Shown here in pieces: positions 1 through 8,687 of a stretch of DNA of 22,343 nt. The stretch lies in assembly GCA_002347285.1 (NCBI GenBank), contig DDXW01000081.1, positions 1 through 22,343 of the forward strand, read 5' to 3'. Numbering within the stretch: the first letter of the stretch is position 1; each line of letters begins with the position of its first letter. The notes under the pieces are model-generated. The model was not told the DNA's origin. It searched no databases and was given only the letters and a program-made list of their open reading frames with translations. A program made the translations under genes and the position numbers. Source of the DNA: Rhodocyclaceae bacterium UBA2250 (GTDB taxonomy: Bacteria > Pseudomonadota > Gammaproteobacteria > Burkholderiales > Rhodocyclaceae).

Positions 1-29
1 CAGCGGTTCGATCCCGCTTACCTCCACCA
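1..29 (+). tRNA. tRNA-Ala, 3' part only
   Basis: This is the 3' end of a tRNA cut by the window edge. The T-arm (AGCGG, loop TTCGATC, CCGCT) is intact and is followed by the acceptor strand TACCTCC, discriminator A and an encoded CCA. Position 70 is U and the discriminator is A, which fits the G3:U70 alanine identity pair. The anticodon lies outside the window, so the isoacceptor is unknown. Another amino acid is possible but less likely. Confidence 0.85.
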
Positions 30-36
30 CGACGAA

Positions 37-112
37 GTCCCTATCGTCTAGAGGCCTAGGACAACACCCTTTCACGGTGTGAACCGGGGTTCGAATCCCC
101 GTGGGGACGCCA
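37..112 (+). tRNA. tRNA-Glu (anticodon UUC)
   Basis: Complete cloverleaf with encoded CCA. The acceptor stem is GTCCCTA/TGGGGAC with one G-U pair. The anticodon stem is ACACC/GGTGT around the loop CTTTCAC, giving anticodon TTC at 71-73. The T-arm is CGGGG-TTCGAAT-CCCCG. It lies 7 bp after the preceding tRNA, so the two are probably processed from one transcript. Confidence 0.97.
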
Positions 113-120
113 GCATACGA

Positions 121-151
121 AGGCCCGACCGGCAACAGTCGGGCCTTTTTC
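121..151 (+). terminator. Intrinsic terminator of the tRNA operon
   Basis: A 9-bp perfect stem (AGGCCCGAC 121-129 with GTCGGGCCT 138-146) has an 8-nt loop and runs into a T tract. It sits 8 bp after the tRNA-Glu CCA end and closes the + strand transcript before the convergent metabolic cluster. Confidence 0.92.
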
Positions 152-159
152 ATTGCGGC

Positions 160-186
160 GCGCCGCCTCGCCGGCGCCGAGTTTCG
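160..186 (-). repeat. Dispersed hairpin repeat, copy A
   Basis: On the minus strand this 27-bp element starts CGAAACTCG and continues into the hairpin GCGCCG-GCGAGG-CGGCGC. It begins 2 bp after the stop codon of the DUF1850 gene, in the same orientation. Near-identical copies lie at 6128-6154, 13919-13947, 16122-16148 and 18262-18289. At this location it could shape the 3' end of the TRAP operon mRNA. Confidence 0.75.
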
Positions 187-188
187 CG

Positions 189-556
189 TCAGCGGCAAGG
201 CGCCAGTTCGATCGTCGTTTCTTCCGGCAAGCCCGGCAGCCAGTCGGTCACCGGTCGGCAGCGGCCGTCGGCGCAGACGACGTAGGGCGGCACATGCGGC
301 GAGTGGCGCAGCACGAGGCGCGGCAGCGGCGGCAGCGCCGGGCGGTAATGCCAGACGCCGTCCTGCAGCACCGCGCCGGCGGGCGGTTCCATGCCGGCGC
401 CGGCGCCGCGCACGCGGGCGGCGCCGAGCCGCAGCGCCTCGCCCTCGCGGCGGTAGTCTTCCTCCCAGACGACCTTTTCGATCGAATGGGTCCAGCGCAG
501 CGTGATGTCGTCGCCGAACTGCGCGAGCAGCAGGCCGGCGACGAGGCAGATGCCGG

Positions 557-560
<4 letters not shown>
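189..560 (-). CDS. DUF1850 protein, accessory to TAXI-TRAP transporter
   Basis: This 123-residue protein carries the DUF1850 signature TLRWTHSIEKVVWEEDYR at about residues 20-37. A short hydrophobic N-terminus (residues 3-14) suggests membrane attachment or export. The start is the ATG at 560 because it overlaps the permease stop in an ATGA arrangement, implying translational coupling; an upstream extension in the same frame would run deep into the permease gene. DUF1850 genes are known to accompany TAXI-type fused TRAP permeases, but their role is not settled. A small partner subunit or assembly factor of the transporter is an inference. Repeat copy A follows the stop codon. Confidence 0.85.
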
Positions 561-2623
<2,063 letters not shown>

Positions 2624-2632
2624 GGCGTCGCC

Positions 2633-3577
2633 TTACTTGAGCAACCCGGCTTCGCGGTAGTACTTCTCGGCGCCGGGATGCAGCGGCGCGGGCGGATTGA
2701 GCGCCGCCCCCTCCTTCCTGATCGCCTTCGCCGCGGCATGGGCGGCCACCATCTGGTCGAGGTTCTCGAACATCGCCTTGGTCATCTTGTAGACCGTCTC
2801 GGCCGGCACGCCCTCGTGGGTGACGAGGAAGTTCTGGATCGCCACGGTGGCGACCTCGGCGCCCTGACCGTTGTAAGTATTGGCGGGGATCGCGCCGGCC
2901 TGATAGGCCGGATCGCCGATCTTGGCGACGACTTCGGCCGGCACCGGCACGATGGCGATCTTCACGGCGGTGGCGAGGTCGCGTACCGCGGCGACGCCGA
3001 GGCCGGCGGAGATCAGCGTGGCGTCGAGCTGGCGGTTCTTGAGCAGCTCGACCGACTCGCCGAAGGGCAGGTACTCGACCTTGGCGAAGTCCTGGTAGCT
3101 CAGCCCGGCCGCCTTGAAGATGGCACGCGCGTTGAGCTCGGTGCCGCTCTTCGGTGCGCCGACGGCGACCTTCTTGCCCTTCAGGTCGGCGAGCGATTTG
3201 ATGCCGGAATCGGCGCTGGCGACGATCTGGATGTAGTTCGGGTAGATCGCGGCGAGGGTGCGCAGCTTGGCGAGCGGCGCCTTGAAGCCCGCCTCCGCGT
3301 CGCCCTTCCAGGCATCGGAGTAGGCGTCGCCGAGCGTGAAGCCGACCTCGCCCTTGCCGGCCTGCAGCAGGTTGAGGTTCTCGGCGCTCGCCTTGGTGGC
3401 CTGCACCGAGGCCTTGGCGTCGGGCAGCGCCTTGCCGTAGATCTGCGACAGCGCGACGCCGAGCGGGTAATACACGCCGCTGGTGCCGCCGGTCAGCACG
3501 TTGACGAATTCCGCCGCCTGGCTTGCGGCGGCGGCCAGGGCGAGAGTGGATGCGGCGATCAGGCTACGCAGTTTCAT
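2633..3577 (-). CDS. TAXI-family TRAP solute-binding protein
   Basis: This 314-residue periplasmic binding protein has a clear Sec signal peptide (MKLR, then a hydrophobic Ala/Leu stretch, probable cleavage after SQA near residue 21). Mature-protein motifs of the TAXI family include TGGTSGVYYPLG at 29-40, then EVGFTLGDAYSDAW. A well-placed GGAGGAG ribosome site precedes the start. Together with the fused permease and DUF1850 gene it forms a complete TAXI-TRAP importer. Ligand specificity is not visible in the sequence. The adjacent CoA-transferase and glutaryl-CoA dehydrogenase genes point to a C5 dicarboxylate, but that is inference. Confidence 0.94.
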   Translation of the reverse strand: MKLRSLIAASTLALAAAASQAAEFVNVLTGGTSGVYYPLGVALSQIYGKALPDAKASVQATKASAENLNLLQAGKGEVGFTLGDAYSDAWKGDAEAGFKAPLAKLRTLAAIYPNYIQIVASADSGIKSLADLKGKKVAVGAPKSGTELNARAIFKAAGLSYQDFAKVEYLPFGESVELLKNRQLDATLISAGLGVAAVRDLATAVKIAIVPVPAEVVAKIGDPAYQAGAIPANTYNGQGAEVATVAIQNFLVTHEGVPAETVYKMTKAMFENLDQMVAAHAAAKAIRKEGAALNPPAPLHPGAEKYYREAGLLK

Positions 3578-3628
3578 GGAAGTCTCCTCCGTCGTTGTTG
3601 TGAAGAAAATGCGAGTGTCGATGCTACG

Positions 3629-4846
3629 TCAAACAACCCCTTCCCGGCGCAAGGCGGCGATCGCCTCGTTCGCGTAGCCCAGCGCCGTCAGGACCGCATC
3701 GGTGTCGGCGCCCAGCAGCGGCGGTGCATTGCGATATTCGACCGGCGTGGCCGAAAGCCGCAGCGGACTCGCCACCTGCGGCACGCTGCCGGCGAGCGGA
3801 TGCGGCAGGTCGACGCGCATGCCGCGCGCCGCCACCTGCGGGTCGGCGAACACGCGCGCGAGGTCGTTGATCGGCCCGCAGGGCACGCCGGCCGCTTCCA
3901 GCGCGGCGATCCAGTCGTCGGTGCTTCTCGTGACCGTGACCTGCCGCAGCAGCGGGATCAGCGCCGTCCGGTGTTCGACGCGGGCGGCATTGGTGGCGAA
4001 GCGCGCGTCGCTCGCCCACTCGGGGTGACCGGCCACCGCGCACAGGCGGGCGAACTGGGCGTCGTTGCCGACCGCGAGGATCATGTCGCCGTCGGCGGTC
4101 GGGAAGTCCTGGTAGGGCACGATGTTGGGATGAGCGTTGCCCATGCGCCGCGGCGCCTGGCCGGAGACGAGGTAGTTCATCGCCTGGTTGGCCAGGCAGG
4201 CCACCTGCACGTCGAGCAGCGCGAGATCGATGTGCTGGCCCTCGCCCGTCCGCTCGCGGTGGGCCAGCGCGGCGAGGATGGCGACGGCGGCGTGCAGGCC
4301 GGTGAGGATGTCGGTGAGCGCGACGCCGACCTTCTGCGGCCCGGCGCCCGGCTCGCCGTCGGCGCGGCCGGTCAGGCTCATCAGCCCGCCCATGCCCTGG
4401 ATCAGGAAGTCGTAGCCGGCGCGCGCGGCGTAGGGGCCGTTCTGCCCGAAGCCGGTGATCGAGCAGTAGATGATCCGCGGATTGACGGCGCGCAGGCCGG
4501 CGTAGTCGAGCCCGTAGGCGGCCAGGCCGCCGGCCTTGAAATTCTCGACGACGACGTCGGCTTCGGCCGCGAGCCTGCGCACGATCTCCTGGCCGGCCGG
4601 CCGGGTGAAATCGACGGTGAGCGACTTCTTGTTGCGGTTGGTGCACAGGTAGTAGGCGGCCTCGCGCGTCTCGGTCCCCCCCGTGTCCCTAAGCCACGGC
4701 GGTCCCCAGTGGCGAGTGTCATCACCGCTGCCCGGTTTCTCGACCTTGATCACCTCGGCGCCGAGGTCGGCGAGCATCTGGCTCGCCCACGGGCCGGCCA
4801 GCACCCGCGAGAGGTCGAGCACCTTGAGGTGGGAAAGCGCACCCAT
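3629..4846 (-). CDS. Class III CoA-transferase (CaiB/BaiF family), probably glutarate-activating
   Basis: This 405-residue cytosolic enzyme has typical family motifs: LDLSRVLAGPWASQMLADLG near the N-terminus, EVIKVEKPGSGDDTRHWGPP at 31-50, NRNKKSLTVD at 70-79 and YDFLIQGMGGLMSLTG at 145-160. The expected catalytic aspartate is Asp179 in GVALTDILTG. Length is normal for the family. It starts 9 bp after the gcdH stop, so the two are almost certainly co-transcribed. Family III enzymes move CoA between carboxylic acids; relatives of the SUGCT type make glutaryl-CoA from glutarate, and pairing with gcdH makes that the best guess. Other dicarboxylate acceptors are possible. Confidence 0.92.
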   Translation of the reverse strand: MGALSHLKVLDLSRVLAGPWASQMLADLGAEVIKVEKPGSGDDTRHWGPPWLRDTGGTETREAAYYLCTNRNKKSLTVDFTRPAGQEIVRRLAAEADVVVENFKAGGLAAYGLDYAGLRAVNPRIIYCSITGFGQNGPYAARAGYDFLIQGMGGLMSLTGRADGEPGAGPQKVGVALTDILTGLHAAVAILAALAHRERTGEGQHIDLALLDVQVACLANQAMNYLVSGQAPRRMGNAHPNIVPYQDFPTADGDMILAVGNDAQFARLCAVAGHPEWASDARFATNAARVEHRTALIPLLRQVTVTRSTDDWIAALEAAGVPCGPINDLARVFADPQVAARGMRVDLPHPLAGSVPQVASPLRLSATPVEYRNAPPLLGADTDAVLTALGYANEAIAALRREGVV

Positions 4847-4855
4847 GGCGCCCGA

Positions 4856-6031
4856 TCAGAACGCGGCGATGCCGGTCTGCGCGCGGCCGAGGATCAGCGC
4901 GTGGATGTCGTGCGTGCCCTCGTAGGTGTTGACCACCTCGAGGTTCACGACGTGGCGGATCACGCCGAACTCGTCCGAGATGCCGTTGCCGCCCAGCATG
5001 TCCCTCGCTTCGCGCGCGATCGCGAGCGCCTTGCCGCAGCTGTTGCGCTTCATGATCGAAGTGATCTCGGGTGCCGCCGTGCCCTCGTCCTTCATGCGGC
5101 CCAGCCGCAGGCAGCCCTGCAGGCCGAGCGCGATCTCGGTCTGCATGTCGGCGAGCTTCTTCTGGATCAGCTGGTTGGCGGCGAGCGGCCGGCCGAACTG
5201 CTTGCGGTCGAGCGTGTACTGGCGGGCCGTGTGCCAGCAGAATTCCGCCGCGCCGAGCGCGCCCCAGGCGATGCCGTACCGCGCCGAGTTGAGGCAGGTG
5301 AACGGCCCCTTGAGGCCGCGGATGGCGGGAAAGGCGTTCTCCTCCGGCACGAAGACGTCGTCCATGACGATCTCGCCGGTGATCGAGGCGCGCAGTCCGA
5401 CCTTGCCGTGGATCGCCGGCGCGGTCAGCCCCTTCATGCCCTTGTCGAGGATGAAGCCGCGGATCTCCCCCGCCTCGTCCTTGGCCCAGACGACGAAGAC
5501 GTCGGCGATCGGGCTGTTGGTGATCCACATCTTGCTGCCGGTCAGGCGCCAGCCGCCGGCCGTCTGCCTGGCGCGCGCGGCCATGCCGCCGGGATCGGAG
5601 CCGTGGTTCGGCTCGGTCAGGCCGAAGCAGCCGATCCACTCGCCGGTCGCGAGCCTGGGCAGGTACTTGCGCTTCTGCGCCTCGGTGCCGAACTCGAAGA
5701 TCGGCACCATGACGAGCGAGGACTGCACGCTCATCATCGAGCGGAAGCCCGAGTCGACGCGCTCGACCTCGCGGGCGATCAGGCCGTAGGAAACGTAGTT
5801 GAGTCCCGCGCCGCCGTACTCGACGGGAATGGTCGGGCCGAGCAGGCCGATCTCGCCCATCTCGCGGAAGACTGCCGGATCGGTGCGTTCGTGGCGGAAG
5901 GCTTCGAGGATGCGCGGCGCCAGCCTGCCCTGGCAGTAGTCGCGCGCCGCGTCGCGCAGCATGCGCTCGTCCTCGGTGAGCTGCTCCTCGAGCAGCAGCG
6001 GGTCTTCCCAGCGGAATTGCGTCCTGGCCAT
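4856..6031 (-). CDS. gcdH: Glutaryl-CoA dehydrogenase
   Basis: This 391-residue FAD enzyme of the acyl-CoA dehydrogenase family oxidises and decarboxylates glutaryl-CoA to crotonyl-CoA in lysine, tryptophan and glutarate breakdown. Diagnostic stretches are GCFGLTEPNHGSDPGGM, GWRLTGSKMWITNSPIADVF, RYGIAWGALGAAEFCWHTAR and QLIQKKLADMQTEIALGLQG. The predicted catalytic base is Glu371 in NTYEGTHDIHALILGRAQTG, matching the GCDH position. The start ATG at 6031 is preceded by a modest GAGG ribosome site. The gene probably heads the co-transcribed set with the CoA-transferase; 130 bp without a terminator separate it from the upstream small gene on the same strand. Confidence 0.95.
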   Translation of the reverse strand: MARTQFRWEDPLLLEEQLTEDERMLRDAARDYCQGRLAPRILEAFRHERTDPAVFREMGEIGLLGPTIPVEYGGAGLNYVSYGLIAREVERVDSGFRSMMSVQSSLVMVPIFEFGTEAQKRKYLPRLATGEWIGCFGLTEPNHGSDPGGMAARARQTAGGWRLTGSKMWITNSPIADVFVVWAKDEAGEIRGFILDKGMKGLTAPAIHGKVGLRASITGEIVMDDVFVPEENAFPAIRGLKGPFTCLNSARYGIAWGALGAAEFCWHTARQYTLDRKQFGRPLAANQLIQKKLADMQTEIALGLQGCLRLGRMKDEGTAAPEITSIMKRNSCGKALAIAREARDMLGGNGISDEFGVIRHVVNLEVVNTYEGTHDIHALILGRAQTGIAAF

Positions 6032-6127
6032 CGGTCTGCCTCGTGCAAACAGGGATGCGCGAGTTTAAACGCAATACGCAACGGTATGGTGCCCTGGCGG
6101 ACCGGAGACGGCATTCCAGCGGATATT

Positions 6128-6154
6128 CGAAACTCGGCGCCGGCGGGGCGGCGC
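6128..6154 (+). repeat. Dispersed hairpin repeat, copy B
   Basis: CGAAACTCG is followed by the perfect hairpin GCGCCG-GCGGGG-CGGCGC (stem arms 6137-6142 and 6149-6154). It is in the 130-bp gap upstream of gcdH, 7 bp after the stop of the small unrecognised gene and in the opposite orientation to it. It differs from copy A at one loop base. Confidence 0.75.
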
Positions 6155-6161
6155 CCGCGCC

Positions 6162-6578
6162 CTACTGGCGCAAGCGCGGAGCGGGTGCGAACCCGGTCTG
6201 GCGCTGCGCATTCGCCATCAGGTAGGGATAATCCGGTGGCGGGCCGGCGTCCGCGCCGTGCAACGCCCGGATGTAGTCGATCGCCTCGGCACGCGCCCGT
6301 CGCGCCGCGGCCGAGTCGAACCAGGCCTGCAATGCCTGCCGGTCGGCCTCGCTCCAGTCTGCCGCATAAGCCGCCCAATCCGCCGCCACATAGCCGGCGA
6401 AATAGGCAGTGCCTTCCTGCAGACTGAAGTGCACGGCATCGACCACGGGCAGCAAATCATCGGGAGCGTTCAGGCTGTTCACGATCAGGCGCGCCCGATG
6501 AGGATCCATCCGCTCAAGCAGGGCATGAAAACGATCCAGCGAAAACTCGATGCGGCGTCCGCTCGGCAAGACAGGCAT
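6162..6578 (-). CDS. Unrecognised 138-residue protein
   Basis: I do not recognise a family. The product is soluble and acidic in the middle, with no signal peptide or membrane segment. It begins MPVLPSGRRIEFSLDRFHAL and contains a Trp/Ala-rich stretch around residues 66-88 (ADWAAYAADWSEADRQALQA). A GGAGAG ribosome site lies at a good distance from the ATG at 6578, which supports it as a real gene. It is divergent from the first flagellin gene and shares a 268-bp regulatory gap with it. It lies upstream of gcdH on the same strand with repeat copy B between them. Its function is unknown; membership of either the glutarate or the flagellar group is open. Confidence 0.7.
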   Translation of the reverse strand: MPVLPSGRRIEFSLDRFHALLERMDPHRARLIVNSLNAPDDLLPVVDAVHFSLQEGTAYFAGYVAADWAAYAADWSEADRQALQAWFDSAAARRARAEAIDYIRALHGADAGPPPDYPYLMANAQRQTGFAPAPRLRQ

Positions 6579-6646
6579 GGTGCTCTCCAGAGATAACCTC
6601 GCCTCCCTCCAGCGATTACCGTGCCAGCATAAAGTGGCAATGCACT

Positions 6647-6659
6647 GGCAATAATTGCC
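6647..6659. promoter_or_regulatory. Inverted repeat GGCAA-N3-TTGCC upstream of flagellin 1
   Basis: GGCAAT-A-ATTGCC is a perfect inverted repeat about 100 bp upstream of the sigma-54 promoter of flagellin 1, a usual distance for an enhancer. Related half-sites follow at 6666-6673 (GCGGCAAA) and 6694-6703 (TTTTTGCCGC). The same palindrome core recurs at 16312-16330 and 18334-18350. FleR, an NtrC-type activator encoded in this window, is the most obvious candidate binder; that is an inference. Confidence 0.4.
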
Positions 6660-6755
6660 GAAGCGGCGGCAAACCAGTCCGTTCGCCGCCTCCTTTTTGC
6701 CGCCCGAACCGCAACGGAGGAGATATTCCGCCGCAATTCTCCCGCCTCACGGGCA

Positions 6756-6771
6756 TGGCACGTCGATTGCT
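6756..6771 (+). promoter_or_regulatory. Sigma-54 promoter of flagellin 1
   Basis: TGGCACG-TCGA-TTGCT matches the -24/-12 sigma-54 consensus at every defined position, with the GG and GC pairs separated by 10 bp. It lies about 75 bp upstream of the flagellin start codon, giving a leader of about 65 nt. It requires an enhancer-binding activator such as the FleR encoded downstream. Confidence 0.9.
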
Positions 6772-6846
6772 CTATCGGCTCACAGGAATAGCCGCGCATG
6801 CAGCCGGCTGTCGATGCGAACGCCGAACGCTCTAAGGAGAAGGGTC

Positions 6847-8496
6847 ATGCCGCAAATCATCAACACCAATATCAGCTCGCTGAATGCCCAGCGCAATCTG
6901 AACGGTTCCCAGACATCGCTGGCGACCTCGCTGCAGCGCCTCTCCTCCGGCCTGCGCATCAACAGCGCCAAGGACGACGCCGCCGGCCTCGCGATCTCCG
7001 AGCGAATGACGACGCAGATCCGCGGCCTCGACCAGGCCCGCCGCAACGCCAACGACGGCATCTCGCTCGCCCAGGTCGCCGAAGGCGCGCTCCAGTCGGC
7101 CGGCGACATCCTGCAGCGCGTCCGCGAACTGGCCGTCCAGTCGATGAACGCCACCAACTCCGCCGGCGATCGCTCGGCCTTGAACGCGGAAGTCCAGCAG
7201 CTCACGCAGGAACTCCAGCGCATCTCGACCAACACCGAATACAACGGTCTGAAGCTGCTCGACGGCTCCTTCTCCTCGGCAACCTTCCAGGTCGGCGCCA
7301 ACGCCAACCAGACGATCACGGCGACTTCGAACAACTTCCAGACCCAAGCGTACGGCAATTACCGGATCGGCAGCCAGGAAGCGGCAACCCAGACCGGCGT
7401 CGGCGACCTCACGCGCGGCTCCAGCGTCGGCGCTGTCTCCTTGCACGTCGGCGCCGCCGACGCCTCGACCATCACGGCAGGAACGCTGACCGTCAACACC
7501 GCCATCGGCTCCAAGGACATCGCCTATCCCGGCGCCCAGTCGGCCGCGCAGATGGCCGCCTTCATCAATCAAGCGGAAACCGGTGTGCGCGCCACGGCCT
7601 TGACCCAGTTCGTGCTCGGCGCGGACGATGCGGGTGCCGGCGCTGCCGGTTTCCAGCAGGACACCACCTACACGTTCTACCTCTCGACCGACACCTCGAC
7701 CACGCCCCCCGCCGCTCCTTCCGCCGGCTACGTCACGGTATCCTTCACCACCGGCGGCACGGCCACCGGCACCCCGGTCAGCGCGCTCGACCAGCTCAAC
7801 GCCGCCGCTCAGGCCTTCAACGACGCCGCAGGCAAGACCGGTTTCTCCGCCAAGATCGCCAAGACCGATAACGGCCAATATGGGGTTGTCCTCACCAACG
7901 AAGCAGGACAGGACCTGCGCATCAACAACCAGTCGGGCGCCGCCGTCGCCATCGAGGACATCGGCGTCATCGACGAGGATCCTGCCACGGCCGGCTTGGC
8001 CAGCACGATCACCGCCGCCGTCACCCTCGGTAGCTGGGCGGCCGGGGACGGCCTTTGGCTGACCGGCCACCTGATCCTCGATTCGGACAAGTCCTTCTCC
8101 GTCACCGACACCATGGGCGCCGCCGGCATCGCCTCGACCGGTTTCATGGTCGCCAACACCGCCCAGGCTGGCCAGTTGCAGAAAGTCGCGGAAATGGACG
8201 TGAGCACGATCGACGCTTCGTCGCGCACCCTCTCCATCGTCGATTCGGCACTGGCCTCGATCAGCGGCCAGCGTGCCCGCTACGGCGCGCTGCAGGCCCG
8301 CTTCGAGAACACCATCGTCAACCTGCAGACCACCTCCGAAAACCTGTCGGCCTCCCGCTCGCGCATCCGCGATGCGGATTTCGCCGAGGAGACGGCGAAG
8401 CTCTCGCGCAGCCAGGTGTTGCAGCAGGCCGGCTTGGCGATGCTCGCCCAGGCGAACGCCCTGACTCAGAACGTGCTGACGCTGTTGCAGCGCTAA
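6847..8496 (+). CDS. fliC: Flagellin 1
   Basis: This 549-residue flagellar filament subunit has classical D0/D1 ends: residues 1-170 (MPQIINTNISSLNAQRNLNG, then LSSGLRINSAKDDAAGLAIS) and about 445-549 (QTTSENLSASRSRIRDADFA, ending NALTQNVLTLLQR). The central region (about 175-440) contains two stretches resembling the flagellin hook IN motif, around 211-255 and 295-360. I chose the ATG at 6847 because AAGGAG lies just upstream and the protein then begins at the conserved N-terminus; the frame stays open further upstream but without family similarity. Transcription is from the sigma-54 promoter at 6756. It is closely similar to the next gene, so which paralogue builds the main filament is not clear. 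Confidence 0.96.
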   Translation: MPQIINTNISSLNAQRNLNGSQTSLATSLQRLSSGLRINSAKDDAAGLAISERMTTQIRGLDQARRNANDGISLAQVAEGALQSAGDILQRVRELAVQSMNATNSAGDRSALNAEVQQLTQELQRISTNTEYNGLKLLDGSFSSATFQVGANANQTITATSNNFQTQAYGNYRIGSQEAATQTGVGDLTRGSSVGAVSLHVGAADASTITAGTLTVNTAIGSKDIAYPGAQSAAQMAAFINQAETGVRATALTQFVLGADDAGAGAAGFQQDTTYTFYLSTDTSTTPPAAPSAGYVTVSFTTGGTATGTPVSALDQLNAAAQAFNDAAGKTGFSAKIAKTDNGQYGVVLTNEAGQDLRINNQSGAAVAIEDIGVIDEDPATAGLASTITAAVTLGSWAAGDGLWLTGHLILDSDKSFSVTDTMGAAGIASTGFMVANTAQAGQLQKVAEMDVSTIDASSRTLSIVDSALASISGQRARYGALQARFENTIVNLQTTSENLSASRSRIRDADFAEETAKLSRSQVLQQAGLAMLAQANALTQNVLTLLQR

Positions 8497-8510
8497 CCCA
8501 CTGATTCATA

Positions 8511-8546
8511 AACAAACGGGGCGCCGCGGCGCCCCGTTTGTTCTTT
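8511..8546 (+). terminator. Intrinsic terminator after flagellin 1
   Basis: A very strong hairpin has AACAAACGGGGCGCC (8511-8525) pairing with GGCGCCCCGTTTGTT (8528-8542), followed by TTCTTT. It separates the two flagellin genes into different transcripts, which agrees with the second gene having its own promoter. Confidence 0.88.
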
Positions 8547-8573
8547 GGTCGGCGCCGCCTGCGGCAAATTCCC

Positions 8574-8600
8574 TCAAGTTTCCCTTTCCCCGGCCGTGAA
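8574..8600 (+). promoter_or_regulatory. Sigma-28 (FliA) promoter of flagellin 2
   Basis: TCAAGTTT, an 11-bp spacer, then GCCGTGAA. Compared with the enterobacterial sigma-28 consensus (TAAAGTTT-N11-GCCGATAA), 13 of 16 positions match and the spacing is exact. It lies 88 bp upstream of the flagellin 2 start and after the terminator of flagellin 1. Confidence 0.75.
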
Positions 8601-8687
8601 TGAAAGCAACGGTGGCTTCAGGCACCTGCCCGAAGGCATACGAAAGCTGGGCTGCCGGTATTCGCAACCTTCTGAAAGGGAAAGATC

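Noticed and set aside
4745..4762. Palindromic CTCGGCGCCGAG in the CoA-transferase gene
   Set aside because: It encodes the conserved LGAEV motif of the CaiB family and lacks the repeat's lead and distal arm.
6635..6650. TGGCAATGCACTGGCA as a second sigma-54 promoter for flagellin 1
   Set aside because: The spacing is right but the -12 element is TGGC, not TTGC, and a full-consensus site lies at 6756 closer to the gene.
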